Positions 28,001 to 37,531 of a DNA stretch of 64,000 nucleotides are shown one piece after another. How positions within the stretch are numbered: the stretch's first letter is position 1; every line of letters begins with the position of its first letter. Source of the stretch: Phorcus lineatus (Eukaryota > Mollusca > Gastropoda > Trochida > Trochidae); the NCBI GenBank assembly GCA_921293015.1, contig OV121088.1:38130836-38194835 (forward strand), in the 5' to 3' direction. Made by a program: the position numbers and the translations under genes. Under the pieces are notes generated by a model, which worked only from the letters and a program-made list of their open reading frames with translations, had not been told where the DNA came from and did no database searches.

Positions 28001-28876
28001 GAAAATCAAAACCATTAATGGACGGTTGAACATTTGAGGAATTGCATGCTATTAGTCCACCATTTTAATTTCACATCCATTAAAGTGGCAACAGGCATCC
28101 TCAATATCAAAGAATAGAGACATTTGGTTAGAAATTGGATATAATTGAATGATAACGTTCAAACTAAAAGACATTTAAGGTGAGGTCAGGTGATGTGGGA
28201 TTTAAAGCAGATTTCACAAGTATTTCACTTATATCATAGCAGCTAGTATTACTGCAGGGAGAAAGCCTGCGGCACTATTGCTGCTTTGCATTGCAGTGAA
28301 AACTTTGAGCATCGGCTGGAACTAGCAAACCATGGCTGTTACTGCACTGAAATTCGGTTCAGCATTGTATTTAAACTTTACAGCATGTAGAACAGTTCTC
28401 TACTGCAGACAAAGTTTCCGAGCCCAGACCTCTTCATCCGAAGCCGAGACATTTAAGGTTTTAGACTCATAGCATACCATCTTCTTTAGGTTTATACCAT
28501 TTGTTAGCAATAGGATCTATGTTGATCAAGTGGAAACTAACAGTAATAAGACAGTTTACATACTATCTTCTGTAGATTTAATCCATTTAATAGAAATAGA
28601 ATTTATGTTTGACAAAGTACAAACTTTGTTCGAAGACAGATAACATACCATCTTCTGTAGGTTTATAGGAGTCCAGCTTGAGATGAAGGTTCTGCAAGCG
28701 ATCTGAGACGATGTCTTCGTTGAGGGAGTCTTTGATGCAGAAGGTAATCCTGTAGAGATGGCGGCACTGGAGGAAGCCCAGATGAACCTGATACTGACTT
28801 CCATTAGCAACCACCTGGATCTCACTTTCGTGCTCCACCACCTGTTCTCGTGGGAAGTGCACATGCCCGTTGCCGT
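12937..28876 (-). CDS. ADISSP: ADISSP (C20orf27 / UPF0687) homologue, three coding exons, 5' incomplete
   Basis: Three exons with consensus splice sites join in frame to give about 151 residues that align end to end with the C-terminal six-sevenths of human C20orf27 (adipose-secreted signalling protein, about 174 residues). Landmarks in order: HVHF near the start, VHLGFLQCRHLYRITF, LHLKL, AHKEG, FHARVL, GTPAL, and an acidic end with SDWQGF and a stop. All introns are phase 1. The join points are 28649/13924 (intron 14,724 bp) and 13796/13034 (intron 761 bp). The N-terminal exon, expected to supply about 25 residues and a start codon, was not found above 28876. In mammals the protein is described as a secreted regulator of thermogenesis and glucose use; its role in invertebrates is not known to me. 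No broken residue is seen, so the gene looks intact. Family identity is strong; function here is inference. Confidence 0.88.
13177..13340. repeat. 82-bp tandem duplication inside the short intron
   Basis: Two diverged units start at 13177 and 13259 with CAGTATTTTRTCCACTAAGG. They lie wholly within the 761-bp intron of the ADISSP homologue and keep clear of both splice sites. Confidence 0.8.
13796..13924 (-). CDS. ADISSP: ADISSP homologue, penultimate coding exon
   Basis: On the minus strand the acceptor TTTACTTTCAG precedes the exon and the donor GTAAGTAA follows it; both are close to consensus. The 129-bp exon encodes 42 full codons plus split glycines at both ends, including EGHELVVLFNAHKEG and KIMLNFHARVL. 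The AHKEG motif and the ARV motif match the human family member in order and spacing. Confidence 0.92.
13942..14063. repeat. Partial tandem duplication of a tRNA-like unit
   Basis: Two units share CTGTGACAGGTAAAT and, after a length difference of about 15 bases, a segment with CTCTGTAGCTCTTCGG, which resembles the A-box half of a tRNA-derived SINE. The duplicated block lies 17 bases beyond the acceptor side of the exon at 13796-13924. Confidence 0.6.
14700..14798. repeat. Nested fold-back: 14-bp outer and 8-bp inner stems
   Basis: CATTGACAGGTTCT at 14700-14713 is a perfect inverse complement of 14785-14798. Inside, CAAGTCAA (14757-14764) pairs with TTGACTTG (14770-14777) around a 5-base loop. 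The structure could be a tiny MITE; no target-site duplication is evident. Confidence 0.6.
15590..16800. repeat. Duplicated intron block interrupted by a possible insertion
   Basis: Sequence at 15600-15775 (AAGTCAAAACCTTTAGAGTC; TAATAGGTGCAGTAAGGGTT; TGGAAGATGTATTTGA) recurs diverged at 16441-16545 and 16620-16795. Between the copies, 15793-15850 carries ATATCGGGGTTCATATTTTT, which also occurs at 29370-29400 and so belongs to a dispersed repeat. Boundaries are approximate. Confidence 0.5.
17674..17932 (-). mobile_element. tRNA-derived SINE, copy 1 (5'-truncated)
   Basis: Same family as the full copy at 18579-18913, in minus orientation. The head is truncated within the tRNA-like part but keeps a B-box-like TTTGAATCC. 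It is flanked by a 9-bp direct repeat CCAGAGTGA at 17665-17673 and 17933-17941, the expected target-site duplication. Confidence 0.88.
18579..18913 (-). mobile_element. tRNA-derived SINE, copy 2 (full length, 335 bp)
   Basis: On the minus strand the element opens with a tRNA-like head holding an A box (TAGCGCAGTGG) and a B box (GGTTCGAATCC). It continues through a body with GTAGAGAACTG-type and ATAATACTAGCAGCCGCG segments and ends in repeated CTCACCTCACC. An 8-bp target-site duplication CATGGCTA lies at 18571-18578 and 18914-18921. It is the best reference copy for the family here. SINEs depend on a partner LINE for mobility; which LINE is not shown. Confidence 0.92.
19371..19556. repeat. 28-bp minisatellite
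   Basis: Units starting TTTTCTATCAAAGAATTAAT recur at 19371, 19399, 19427, 19455 and 19483, then shorter 18-19-bp units follow to about 19556. The unit is AT-rich; the shortened units keep the TTTTCYATCAAA core. Confidence 0.85.
22487..22906. mobile_element. hAT-like MITE, copy A (about 420 bp)
   Basis: This block is the reverse complement of the copy at 48436-48853, which has a clean 8-bp target-site duplication. Shared features are the TAGGGATGG-type start, GTATTGCAATATATTG runs, CTCTGATATATTGGATATTTTC and a GTTA end. The flanking octamers here (GTATCTAA and GTATATCT) agree at only 5 of 8 positions. There is no transposase frame, so the copy is non-autonomous. Confidence 0.72.
22934..23250 (-). 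mobile_element. tRNA-derived SINE, copy 3 (near full length)
   Basis: Minus-strand head with perfect TAGCGCAGTGG A box and GGTTCGAATCC B box. It is flanked by a perfect 14-bp target-site duplication, CCTCTGTAAATGAA, at 22920-22933 and 23251-23264. It inserted 27 bp from the end of the hAT-like MITE copy A. The perfect long duplication indicates a fairly recent insertion. Confidence 0.95.
23699..24316. mobile_element. Candidate fold-back element with GCACTAGTGCAC ends
   Basis: GCACTAGTGCAC at 23699-23710 and its inverse at 24305-24316 bound 618 bp that also contain three AGCGGCTG/CAGCCGCT strings and a hairpin at 24057-24091 (ACCAAAGCGG against CCGC then GGT). The end motif is itself palindromic, so chance pairing is possible. 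The flanks (GTTAAAG and GTTTAAAC) resemble each other only partly. Confidence 0.3.
25285..25381. repeat. Cluster of four adjacent GC-rich hairpins
   Basis: Four fold-backs lie end to end in AT-rich DNA. ATGACCCC/GGGGTCAT (25285-25303, 3-base loop). ACGACG/CGTCGT (25305-25323). TATGGGAGGG/CCCTCCCATA (25332-25355, 4-base loop, 10 perfect pairs). TGGGGG/CCCCCA (25358-25381). There is no open reading frame. This could be the structured end of a transposable element or a structured RNA; I cannot assign it. Confidence 0.8.
28182..28447 (-). mobile_element. tRNA-derived SINE, copy 4 (5'-truncated)
   Basis: Same SINE family in minus orientation, truncated within the tRNA-like head and carrying a small internal deletion of the B-box region. 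A 12-bp target-site duplication GACATTTAAGGT is present at 28170-28181 and 28448-28459. It sits about 200 bp downstream (in gene orientation) of the donor site of the exon at 28649-28876. Confidence 0.9.
28473..28643. repeat. Tandem copies of the exon 3'-end/donor region, about 85 bp each
   Basis: CATACCATCTTCTKTAGGTTTATA-like units start at 28473, 28559 and 28644. The last is the real exon end and donor of the ADISSP homologue. Each unit includes the last exon codons and the GTATGY donor on the minus strand, so two pseudo-donors follow the true one. Flanking intron sequence within each unit also matches. Confidence 0.8.
28649..28876 (-). CDS. ADISSP: ADISSP homologue, second (first visible) coding exon
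   Basis: On the minus strand the acceptor AATGTTACAG precedes the exon and the donor GTATGTTA follows it. The 228-bp exon has 75 complete codons with a split codon on each side (phase 1). It reads from GNGHVHFPREQ through VHLGFLQCRHLYRITF to LHLKLDSYKPTED. HVHF, GFL..hRYeITF-type and LHLKL motifs match the human family member. The upstream exon should end with the first base of an Asp-type codon. Confidence 0.93.
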
Positions 28877-29330
28877 CTGTAACATTAAAACACACCTATT
28901 AGATGCTGGTGATAAAGAGTTATATGGCATTAAATTTTAGCAAAAGAAAACTCATTAGAAGCTTGCTACTGAAATAGCTAATGGACACAACTTTCATAGT
29001 TCACATACTGCTAACAGAGGTGGTGCAAGTGCCCTTGCAATCTGTAACATTAAAACACACCTATTATATATAAGGCAACTAGTTTCAGCAAGAGAAAACT
29101 TGTGAGAAGCTAACAATACTAAAAACATCACGTAGACCTCACTTTGAAGTCCACAACCTGCTCAATGAGATAGTGTGTTTGCCTTTCACTGCCTGTATAT
29201 TCCAAAGCACACCTACTAGATCCAGGGGATAAAGATTTTGAGCCTCAGTCATAGAGACACTTGTGAGAAGTAAGGTTGTGTGACATCAAAATTCATGTAT
29301 AAGATGCTAAAGACAAGTCTCAGTGACCTA
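28877..29330. repeat. Decayed tandem copies of the acceptor region and exon start
   Basis: The acceptor string CTGTAACATTAAAACACACC (28877 onward) recurs at 29042 and, diverged, at 29193. Between them are decayed copies of the first ~65 bases of the exon (for example ACCTCACTTTGAAGTCCAC at 29137 against the exon's ATCTCACTTTCGTGCTCCAC). Units are about 150-165 bp. The exon copies have stops and indels and are not coding. Confidence 0.7.
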
Positions 29331-32300
29331 TGAGATTAGGTGCTGGAACTAAAGGTTTATAACCTGCAATCATATCAGGGTTCATATTTTTCATATGCCC
29401 TTGAACAACATATCACTTTGTTATGATTTCGTGCAGAAAGTCATGTATCGTCTATGATGTTGCATTGTGGGTAGCAAAGCTATGTGTTTAAGTATAACTT
29501 TTGGTATTTTTCTCAAATTCATGACTTCCGTAATGAATAGAGCATTACATTTATATCTAAGAACATACTATGTAACAATTGTGCTTGTATATCAGCATTT
29601 AAAGACCTAAATCAGCACTCCAACCAGGTTCACCATAGACACTCATATAATATGTAAAACACTCAGCTTCAAGCACAGAGAGACACATGGAATTACAAGG
29701 ATATATACACACATACATCATGGGAGAATCCTAGGGGGTGAGACATAACTGTAACATATTTTTTTCACAAAACAGATACATTATATTTTCCACATATCAT
29801 GTTTTGAATCGGTGAGTAAGAAAAGAGTATATCCTTTTTTAAAAAGCTCAAATTTTATGTTTGTTATAATACTGATTCAAAGATATTCAAAAGTTGGTAT
29901 TCAACGGGTCAATATGTGTATGAACTGTTCATTTAAGACCTTTTAACACATACATAATTATGTAAAACTTTCAGGTTTGTATGAAATGTGCTGTACAAAA
30001 TCATCCAAGACAACAGTAGTTGACGTTGGGCTGGTCATTGTATTCAAAATGGAAAGCCTGCTTTATTCACATAATGCTCTTAATGCCATATCCTATTTTT
30101 TGTGCTACACTAGTTTTTACCACTATATTCATACAGAGGACAATCTCATTTGGAGACTGATAAATAATGCATGCCTCTGAATAGGGACACATCTAATGCA
30201 AATGAAATATGGTTAAAAAGAAATGTAGTCCAAAATAATATTTCTCTACTGGTATCAAAAAAAGTCTTAGTAAAGGTCAGGGAGTGATATAGCCATTTTC
30301 TCCTCACAGAGGCTTTTTACTTCTTTCCATGTAACCTTTGTAGCAAGTGGGCCTTTTATTGTATGATTAAGAGTGAGATATATGATTGAGAGTGAGATAC
30401 TCTTATTCTATCATATGACTTAGAGTGAGATACTCTATTTTATCATATGATTGAGAGTGAGATAATCTAATTTATCACGTGATTGAGAGTGAGATACTCT
30501 TATTTTATCATATGATTGAGAGTGAGATATTCTATTTTATCAAAGATTGAGAGTGAGATATTCTATTTTATCATATGGTTGAGAGTGAGATACTCTTATA
30601 CTCTCAGTGAAATAAACCCTGTGTCTTGCGACAGTCTCCTGATCTTTAACGTCACTCAACTTTGGGGCTTTTGAGTTAATTACTACTTTATTGAGAACAA
30701 TGTCATGACGTCACTGATACAGCTTTATTAGGACCACAATACATCTTTAAAAGAGATGAATTTTCATATAAAATACAAATAAAGTCATATAATAATAGTT
30801 TTGATTGTTAGAGAAAAGCTGCTTTGAACCCAAATTTACCGTAACTCAAGTGCTCCTGCCTGGCAACAAATAAGCCTGTGTTGATAACAATATGGATGCA
30901 GCTGACAGGAGCAATCCAAAAGGCTTTAGTGCTGAGATGACTCTTCAGTCAAGTTTGCATTCTTTTTATTAAGCTGTTGATTTTCCTAATTTGTATTTAA
31001 TAGTCTCTTCAACTGCTTAAATGAAAAAACCTACATAATAAACTATGATCTCAGGAAGTGCAGGAATATCCTATGCTCATAAAGTCAGTAACTACGAGAA
31101 ATATATGACAAAAGAAAGATTTTCTTGTGAAAATTTTTATGGTGAAGTCACACAATGTTTTAGAAAATAAGCTTTGTTCCCAACAGGTGTAAGTTAACAA
31201 TAAAAATGTTGTTAACCAGAAAATCTTGCTTTTCCCTTCTATGCCACTAGTAATTTCTCTTAAAGGCTTAATTTATCACAAATAAAGTTTATATCTTCAG
31301 ATATTTATTATCAAGACAGTTATAAATGACAGCTTTATTTCAGGAAAGTTAGTGAAAGGAGAGAAGTTTCCAGACATGCTTCATTTTAACAAGTCCATAT
31401 ATTCATTGATTCCTTCATATTACCCCTTGATTTGTTGTGTATGACTTGCAAAATCTCTGTTAAACACATTTCTAAACTTTCCGCCAAGCTTACAGTTTAC
31501 CAAAATGAATTTTAGAAATTTTTCCATTCAAAATTTTATGAAATAATAGAAGTGGATTTTAAACATGATGATTGTAACAAAACCATAAAATCAGATTAGT
31601 TTTCTTCAAGCATAGGAATATCAAAATATTAATCGTAAGTGAATCTCTTGGCACAAGGCACCATGCTGCGGAGGGGTAATTAAAGATGAGATTGCTACTT
31701 CATCATCATGCTATAATAAGAGATGTTCCTTACTAAATGAGGACATACTGACGGAACAAAATTCCTTCAGAAAAAAATTCATCATGCAGCTGTAAAAACG
31801 TTAGCGTTTTTAAGATATTATTTTTTATATTTGTTACAACTATAAATCATATTTCTATTATAAAACTCTTGTGCTATGAAAACCATGAGGAGGTTTTCTA
31901 TGAAAAAAGAAAGAGTAGATGATTTGGGGTTTTTACGATAGTTATCATCATTAATTTTCTGACAATACAATCAACTCTTTGATTATGGTACAATGAATAA
32001 TATTGTCATTCTCCTTTTTTTCCTTTGATCATATCTATTACACTGCTCCGATTTTTTGGTATGGGATTTACCTTTTGTTCGCTTTTGAAATTATCTATTG
32101 AAAGCAATAACTGCTCAAGAACATTTCACTTATACAACAGGCTCTTGTAGGACATTCTTCAGGGTGAAAAGGCTGCAACAATACAGCAATGAACGTTGTA
32201 GTGAAACCTTCAAGAATAAAACTGAAAAGTCTCCTAAAGGAACATGCATATGCTGGCTAAAATGTATGACCTCTTTCAAGAGTGTTTTGACAAACCTCTT

Positions 32301-34661
32301 AAGACAAAATATATTTCTCTAATGAGGGGAAGACTAACCATAAAATCTCTGAAAAATTAAGCCTTTGAAATCAGTTTTAATGGAAAATGGACATGTGTGA
32401 ATCCCAAATCTAGATTTACTTTAGAGGTTATGTTACAAGCTAGGTTGAATCAAATATTGAACAAAAAATTTTGGTAAGAGTGGAGTTATCACCATGTCTA
32501 CATCTAGTGTTACATTCATAATAAATCCGAAGTTTCCAAGTCATATGGCTCTTCAAGTAATACTTTGGAAAATAAAGCTGAAAATTTGACCCTTTTAAAT
32601 CAAATTTTAAAAACTCATTGGTACCCAAGAGTTTCAACCCCTAACAGGGACATCATATATGCTCCGAGAATGAAACAAAGTCGTACAATTTTGCCATTTT
32701 TTGTATCCTTAGGTAACTTTCATATCAAATTGGAAAATTCTAAGTTACATAATTTTCCGAAATTATTTCGGACACACAGACAGAGTGCTACATAACCCTG
32801 ACTATGTCGTCATAGCTAGGGGTAAATAATAACAACCAACTTATTACTTGAACATACAATTTTTAGTCCCTTGTGAATTTTTCTATAAAAATCAATAAGC
32901 TTGGAGTTCATAAAATTAATTAACAAGGACAGTTAATTAGTAAATACATGTTGATTATTCTCATAGTAACATGCAAAGCTAACAACATGTAAGCTTTAAC
33001 ACGCAGTAGAAAAGGTACAGAGGTAGATTACAAGAGAATTCTATTTCAACACGCCCTCAATAGACATGAAAGCTGATACCAGCTTAGTGGCTCACGCTTA
33101 CGCGGTACTCTTATCCTAAGCACATATGCAACTGGCTGGAGTAAGTCTATAAGTCCATTCAAAGCAGCCTGTGAATGTCTACTGCTTGAAAAGGTTTTGA
33201 CTGATCAACACAACTTGATAAAGCCTTTTGGCTCTCCCTATAAAATACAGCAACAAAATGTCAAGTTTTCCATCATCTCTATTTATAAAAAGGTCTTATA
33301 AATATGTAGGGCTTCCATGGATAAAAAAAATTGAACTCAATTAATGGAGCGTTCATACTCTCAACTCGGACCCCAGTATCGGAAATTCATATCTTTACAC
33401 AAGAAGTCATGTAACTGTTGTTCAGCCAAGATATAATACACATATATATTTCGACTTATATACATGGTCATGTATGTTATATTTTGGCATTACTGTCTTG
33501 ACTTATATATGGTCACGTGTGGTAAAATTGACACTGATGTCTTGACATGAACATGGTGATCATCTTACTTCACAAAGACAAACAGTTTAAAATTACTTAA
33601 ATAATCTCCTCTTTTCGAGTTGAGTCCAAGAAAAAAGTCTATTCGGACCCAAATCAGGCCCGCATACGAGAGTGCCCATGTTAGCTCTACTTATGTGGGA
33701 ATGGAGGGACATTTGTTAGATGTTGAAGGGTTGTCATCCATGGTTTTATATTTTATGTATTTCTGAGAAATCATAGTTTCCCCCTTGGTTAAAATAATGT
33801 GTGTATAACTTTGTCATACAAATTACAAGAATTTCTTGTCAGTAAATATTAAGTTTCTGTATTGATTCTAAGACAATCTATTATCGATATACATACCAAC
33901 TGAAACCTAAAACAGTAAACTTAATCCTTTAATTCTCCTAAGTAATTGTCCTCGTAAATCAACCGTAATCCGATTTGTTTAAGAATGATTAAATAAGATG
34001 TAGTCAAGATAGATGATAATCCTTTCAAGTAAGTATTTTTTTAAAAAAAAATTTCGGCTCTATACTTTTCTTCAAATTATTGATTTCACTTCATCCTCTC
34101 AACTCAAGAACTTAAAAAAAGCACTTCCAAAACTTGATTAATACTTGATCGTCTGGTAAGAAAATACGCTCACGATTTTCATCCAAGTTATCAATTTCAA
34201 TAACTCATCCAGTGCATCAATTGCATTTATTAGTAGCTTGATTTACAGCCATATGCCATCGATTCAGCCTGAAATATTTCAGATTTTCTTTCCATAATTC
34301 ATAATTTCAATGAACATGTTCTGCATATCTCAGGTACACGATTTCAGTTTCTAAATATAATTTTTTAAGCAAAAGGAACCTCAGCATATTTTATCTTTAA
34401 CTTTGCCTCCAATTACTCAGATATGACTGCAATGTTAATTAAATTCTAAAAGCCGCTCATCATATCTTATCTTTCAGCCTACCATGTCTCAGATACTTGA
34501 TTAAGATCTTTAATCAAATTCTGAAAACTACTTAAATTAAATCTTTGAAGTGTCTCATGTTCAATTGAAGAGATACAATCATAATTATTTTCAAAATTTC
34601 AGAACTATTTATTATTCTTACAGCATACATTACTGAAGACCGCCATTCCTAACTTTAATAC
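29331..34661. other. Non-coding DNA upstream of the visible ADISSP exons
   Basis: This probably continues the first intron or 5' flank of the gene. No N-terminal exon was recognised. It contains a minisatellite (30363-30602), a dispersed-repeat string at 29370-29400 and a degraded 32430-32830 stretch ending in GGACACACAGACAGAG and ATAATAA, which resembles the right end of the tandem-monomer elements. Otherwise nothing definable is seen. Confidence 0.5.
30363..30602. repeat. Minisatellite, about 36-40-bp units
   Basis: Roughly seven units share GATTGAGAGTGAGATA followed by CTCTTATTTTATCATAT-like spacers. Lengths vary by a few bases. Confidence 0.85.
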
Positions 34662-35592
34662 CAACAAGCAAACCGAGTCGGCTATATCCCCTGCTAGGCG
34701 GCAAAAGTAAAAATTGAAAAATACATTGAACAAATGTTAAAAAGCTGTATTCTTTTATAAACCCTAAATAACTCATGTTTTAGTTGAAGATGTCCCAAGC
34801 AGATCATTAGTAATAAATTTATCTCTCGTAAGATGATGGATCCTTCGTTTAATTAAGTTTAGTGTTGACGTTAAAGGTTCAACCTTGGAAACAGTATTGT
34901 GACTGAATTGTGTTATGATGGAAACAGCCAAAATAAAAATTTTATGAAGAAGTCAAAAACCCAAAAGGCACAACTAAAAATGAGGATTGTTCTATATATC
35001 AAGTTTCAATGAGCTAGGAATTATGTTTTTTTTATTTGCGGAAACAAAATTCTAAGTATTGTTTCCATGGAGAAGATCAAAAGTATAGAGTATGAAGAAA
35101 TTGAAAGCCCCAAAAGGCACCATTATATATGAAGGTGTTCCATCTAGAAAGTCTCAATGAGCTAGGCCTAATTGTTTTTTTTTGTTCTGGTATTGAAAGG
35201 AAATTCTAAGTTGTGTTTCCATGGAAATAGCCAAAAACAAATGTAGGACAAAGTTGAAAGCCCCAAAAGTCACCACTTAACAGTATGAGTATTCCATATA
35301 CCAGGTTTCAATAAGTGAGGCCTTACGGTTTTAGTGTTCTGGTCTGGAAACTGACTTCCAAGTTGCATTTCAATGGAATAAAATAAATGTAGGAAGAAGT
35401 TGAAAACACCAAAAGGCACAAGTTTACATGATGATTGTTCTTTATACCAAGTTTCAATGAGCTAGGCCGAATAGTGTGTTAGTTCTAGACCAGAAAACAG
35501 CTTGTATGGACGGACAGACACAAGACGGACGGATGCACAATGGAGGTCATTTCTATATGACCCAAAAACTTTGCTTAGCATAGGATAATAAA
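34662..35592. mobile_element. Tandem-monomer (pearl/Helitron-like) element A
   Basis: The left end has AACAAGCAAACCGAGTCGGC then TATATCCCC. About four monomers follow, with CCAAAAGGCA marks at 34961, 35110, 35263 and 35409 (146-153 bp). Then comes a GGACGGACAG/GACGGACGG microsatellite (35510-35532) and an end with AGGATAATAA. Element B has the same left end, monomer and right end. The organisation (short inverted ends, tandem core, ACGG-type microsatellite) is the one described for bivalve pearl and Helitron-like non-autonomous elements. There is no coding capacity. Monomers are quite diverged, so this is an old copy. Confidence 0.7.
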
Positions 35593-37531
35593 TCGACAAA
35601 AGTAGTTTTAAAAACTTTTTTTCAGCCTACAAGATAATATATATATTATTTCTAATTAATTCTTCAAACAATTTGGAATAAAATCAAATTTTTAAGAAGT
35701 GCCTGAAGTCACTGTCATCATTGAATTTCACCATTTACATTCTCCAAAATACCAGAACACAATCTCAATCACAATATCTACAAAGGGAATTAACTGTTAA
35801 TGGGCACCTGTAAAGGCAGACTGTCTTAAAAAATTGCTGTTTTTCACGTAAAAAGTTAACAATATCCTCTTAACAGTTACACCTTTCTATCTTTATTGTC
35901 TCGAAAAACCATTAACACTAGGAAACAGGTAAACAAACTTGGCGAATGTACAATATCACTGTATTTTCAGGTAAAATGTTAAAACTTATACTGATAACAA
36001 CAGTCTAGGGGTTGCAAAATATCACTGTTAAGTGTTATAACATATCCTGGTAACGAAACAAATTTGGTAGTTGCTGTTGAATGCCAAATGGAATGGTTAT
36101 ATGCAGAGGAAGCTGCCACCTGGCTTCTGCCGGACTCAAGTGTTATCAGCAGTTGCTACTTCCTGTGCTGTACATTTCTAGCGATACATTCGAACATTTT
36201 GCATCGCTACACTGCAAGTCAGTTTGTACGCAGGCCTCAGACCCTGAGTATACATTCATGTATGCACCTACTAAAGTTTACAATGTAAACAGGATGAGAC
36301 ATGGTCGGTTCTGCAATATCATCAGAAAACCTGTTCCATCAATCAGTTACGTTTTGTAAAAATTCATAGGTCACCATTTCAGTTTCCTGTCACAAACAGA
36401 CCAGAACATGTCCCGCAATGTTTATATTTCACTGTTTTACATAAAAGTAATATTTAAATCTATATTTGGGCTTGGCCCCTGTGGTTTTGTATCCAGGGAT
36501 AATTGGTTTTATGTGTATGAAAAGGGGGCCTTCTCATAATGACAAACATCAGAGTTGTTTGACTTCTTGATAATATTTACCCTTTACAAGTTATCAGAGA
36601 TACATGCCATTTAGATGGTGAGCAAATGTACCAATGTTATATTTGGGATCACAATAACTGCAATAGTACAAATTCTTGGTCTTTTTTGGGACGATTCTGT
36701 TGCAATTCTAGCTATTTCTACAATTATATAACAGATAATAAAACATAAACATGTACAAAATAAAGTTCTTAAAAAGCACCCCTTTTATCCATTTACATCC
36801 TAAAGCAGACAGATGATGGGTTAATATTGATTTTTCTCTCATTTCTTAAATAAAATGGCTTATGGAAAATGTGGTCAAAAGAAATCTTTTGGTTACAAGA
36901 AAACTTTACTTAAATTGAGAGTTGACCTTTAAAGGTCCAGTAAATTAAGCAACAAGTGCTGAGCTGGCAGATGATAGACAGTTAAACCAATAATCAATGA
37001 ACTACTTGTTAGAAAGATCAAGCTGACAACTCTGAACCTGCTATCTTGATTTGTGGGGCGATAACAGGCTTAGACGTTTCCGTAATTCTTGCTGTTTGAA
37101 TTGACGAGGTACATCCAGCCTTTGCTAAAGTTTCTTGATGAATATATCCATGAATTATACATATAAGAAATGATGACTCTGCAGTATAATGCATATTTAT
37201 TACCATGAGGGCAATGATAAATATCTGGGGTTCACATTGTTCACATGATGACCTTGTGCATTATAACAAAATAATCAAAGAAATCTCATATGATAACCAT
37301 AGATATCTAGCCCTTGTAATGGCATCATATCAAAAAAACCATAATGATCGTAATAAGATCCTAATTAATAATCTTATTAATAAGTCTTTGCAACAGGCCC
37401 TTCTTCAGTGCAGATGGTTTTAATGGTAATCAATTTTTTAAGTAATATAACATGGCTAGGTACTCTCTCCCTAGAGTAACATATAGTCCCTGAAAAAGCT
37501 CTTCTATTATCGTTTTTTTGTTCAATATAAT
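35593..37531. other. Non-coding spacer between two related elements
   Basis: No recognisable exon, RNA gene or repeat boundary. A 92-codon frame at 36081-36359 and a 74-codon frame overlapping it show no motif and are treated as chance. Confidence 0.55.

Larger units (their letters stand above)
13925..28648 (-). other. 14.7-kb intron of the ADISSP homologue
   Basis: No exon of another gene was recognised on either strand. The intron holds four copies of one tRNA-derived SINE, a hAT-like MITE, a 28-bp minisatellite, duplicated blocks at 15590-16800, a GC-rich hairpin cluster at 25285-25381 and several small fold-back repeats. The remainder is AT-rich DNA in which I see nothing definable. Confidence 0.75.

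Noticed and set aside
28556-28930. 124-codon minus frame overlapping the ADISSP exon
   Set aside because: Different frame from the conserved HVHF...LHLKL reading; a shadow.
30363-30602. CRISPR-like appearance of regularly spaced repeats
   Set aside because: Units are contiguous minisatellite repeats in animal DNA with no unique spacers of constant length.
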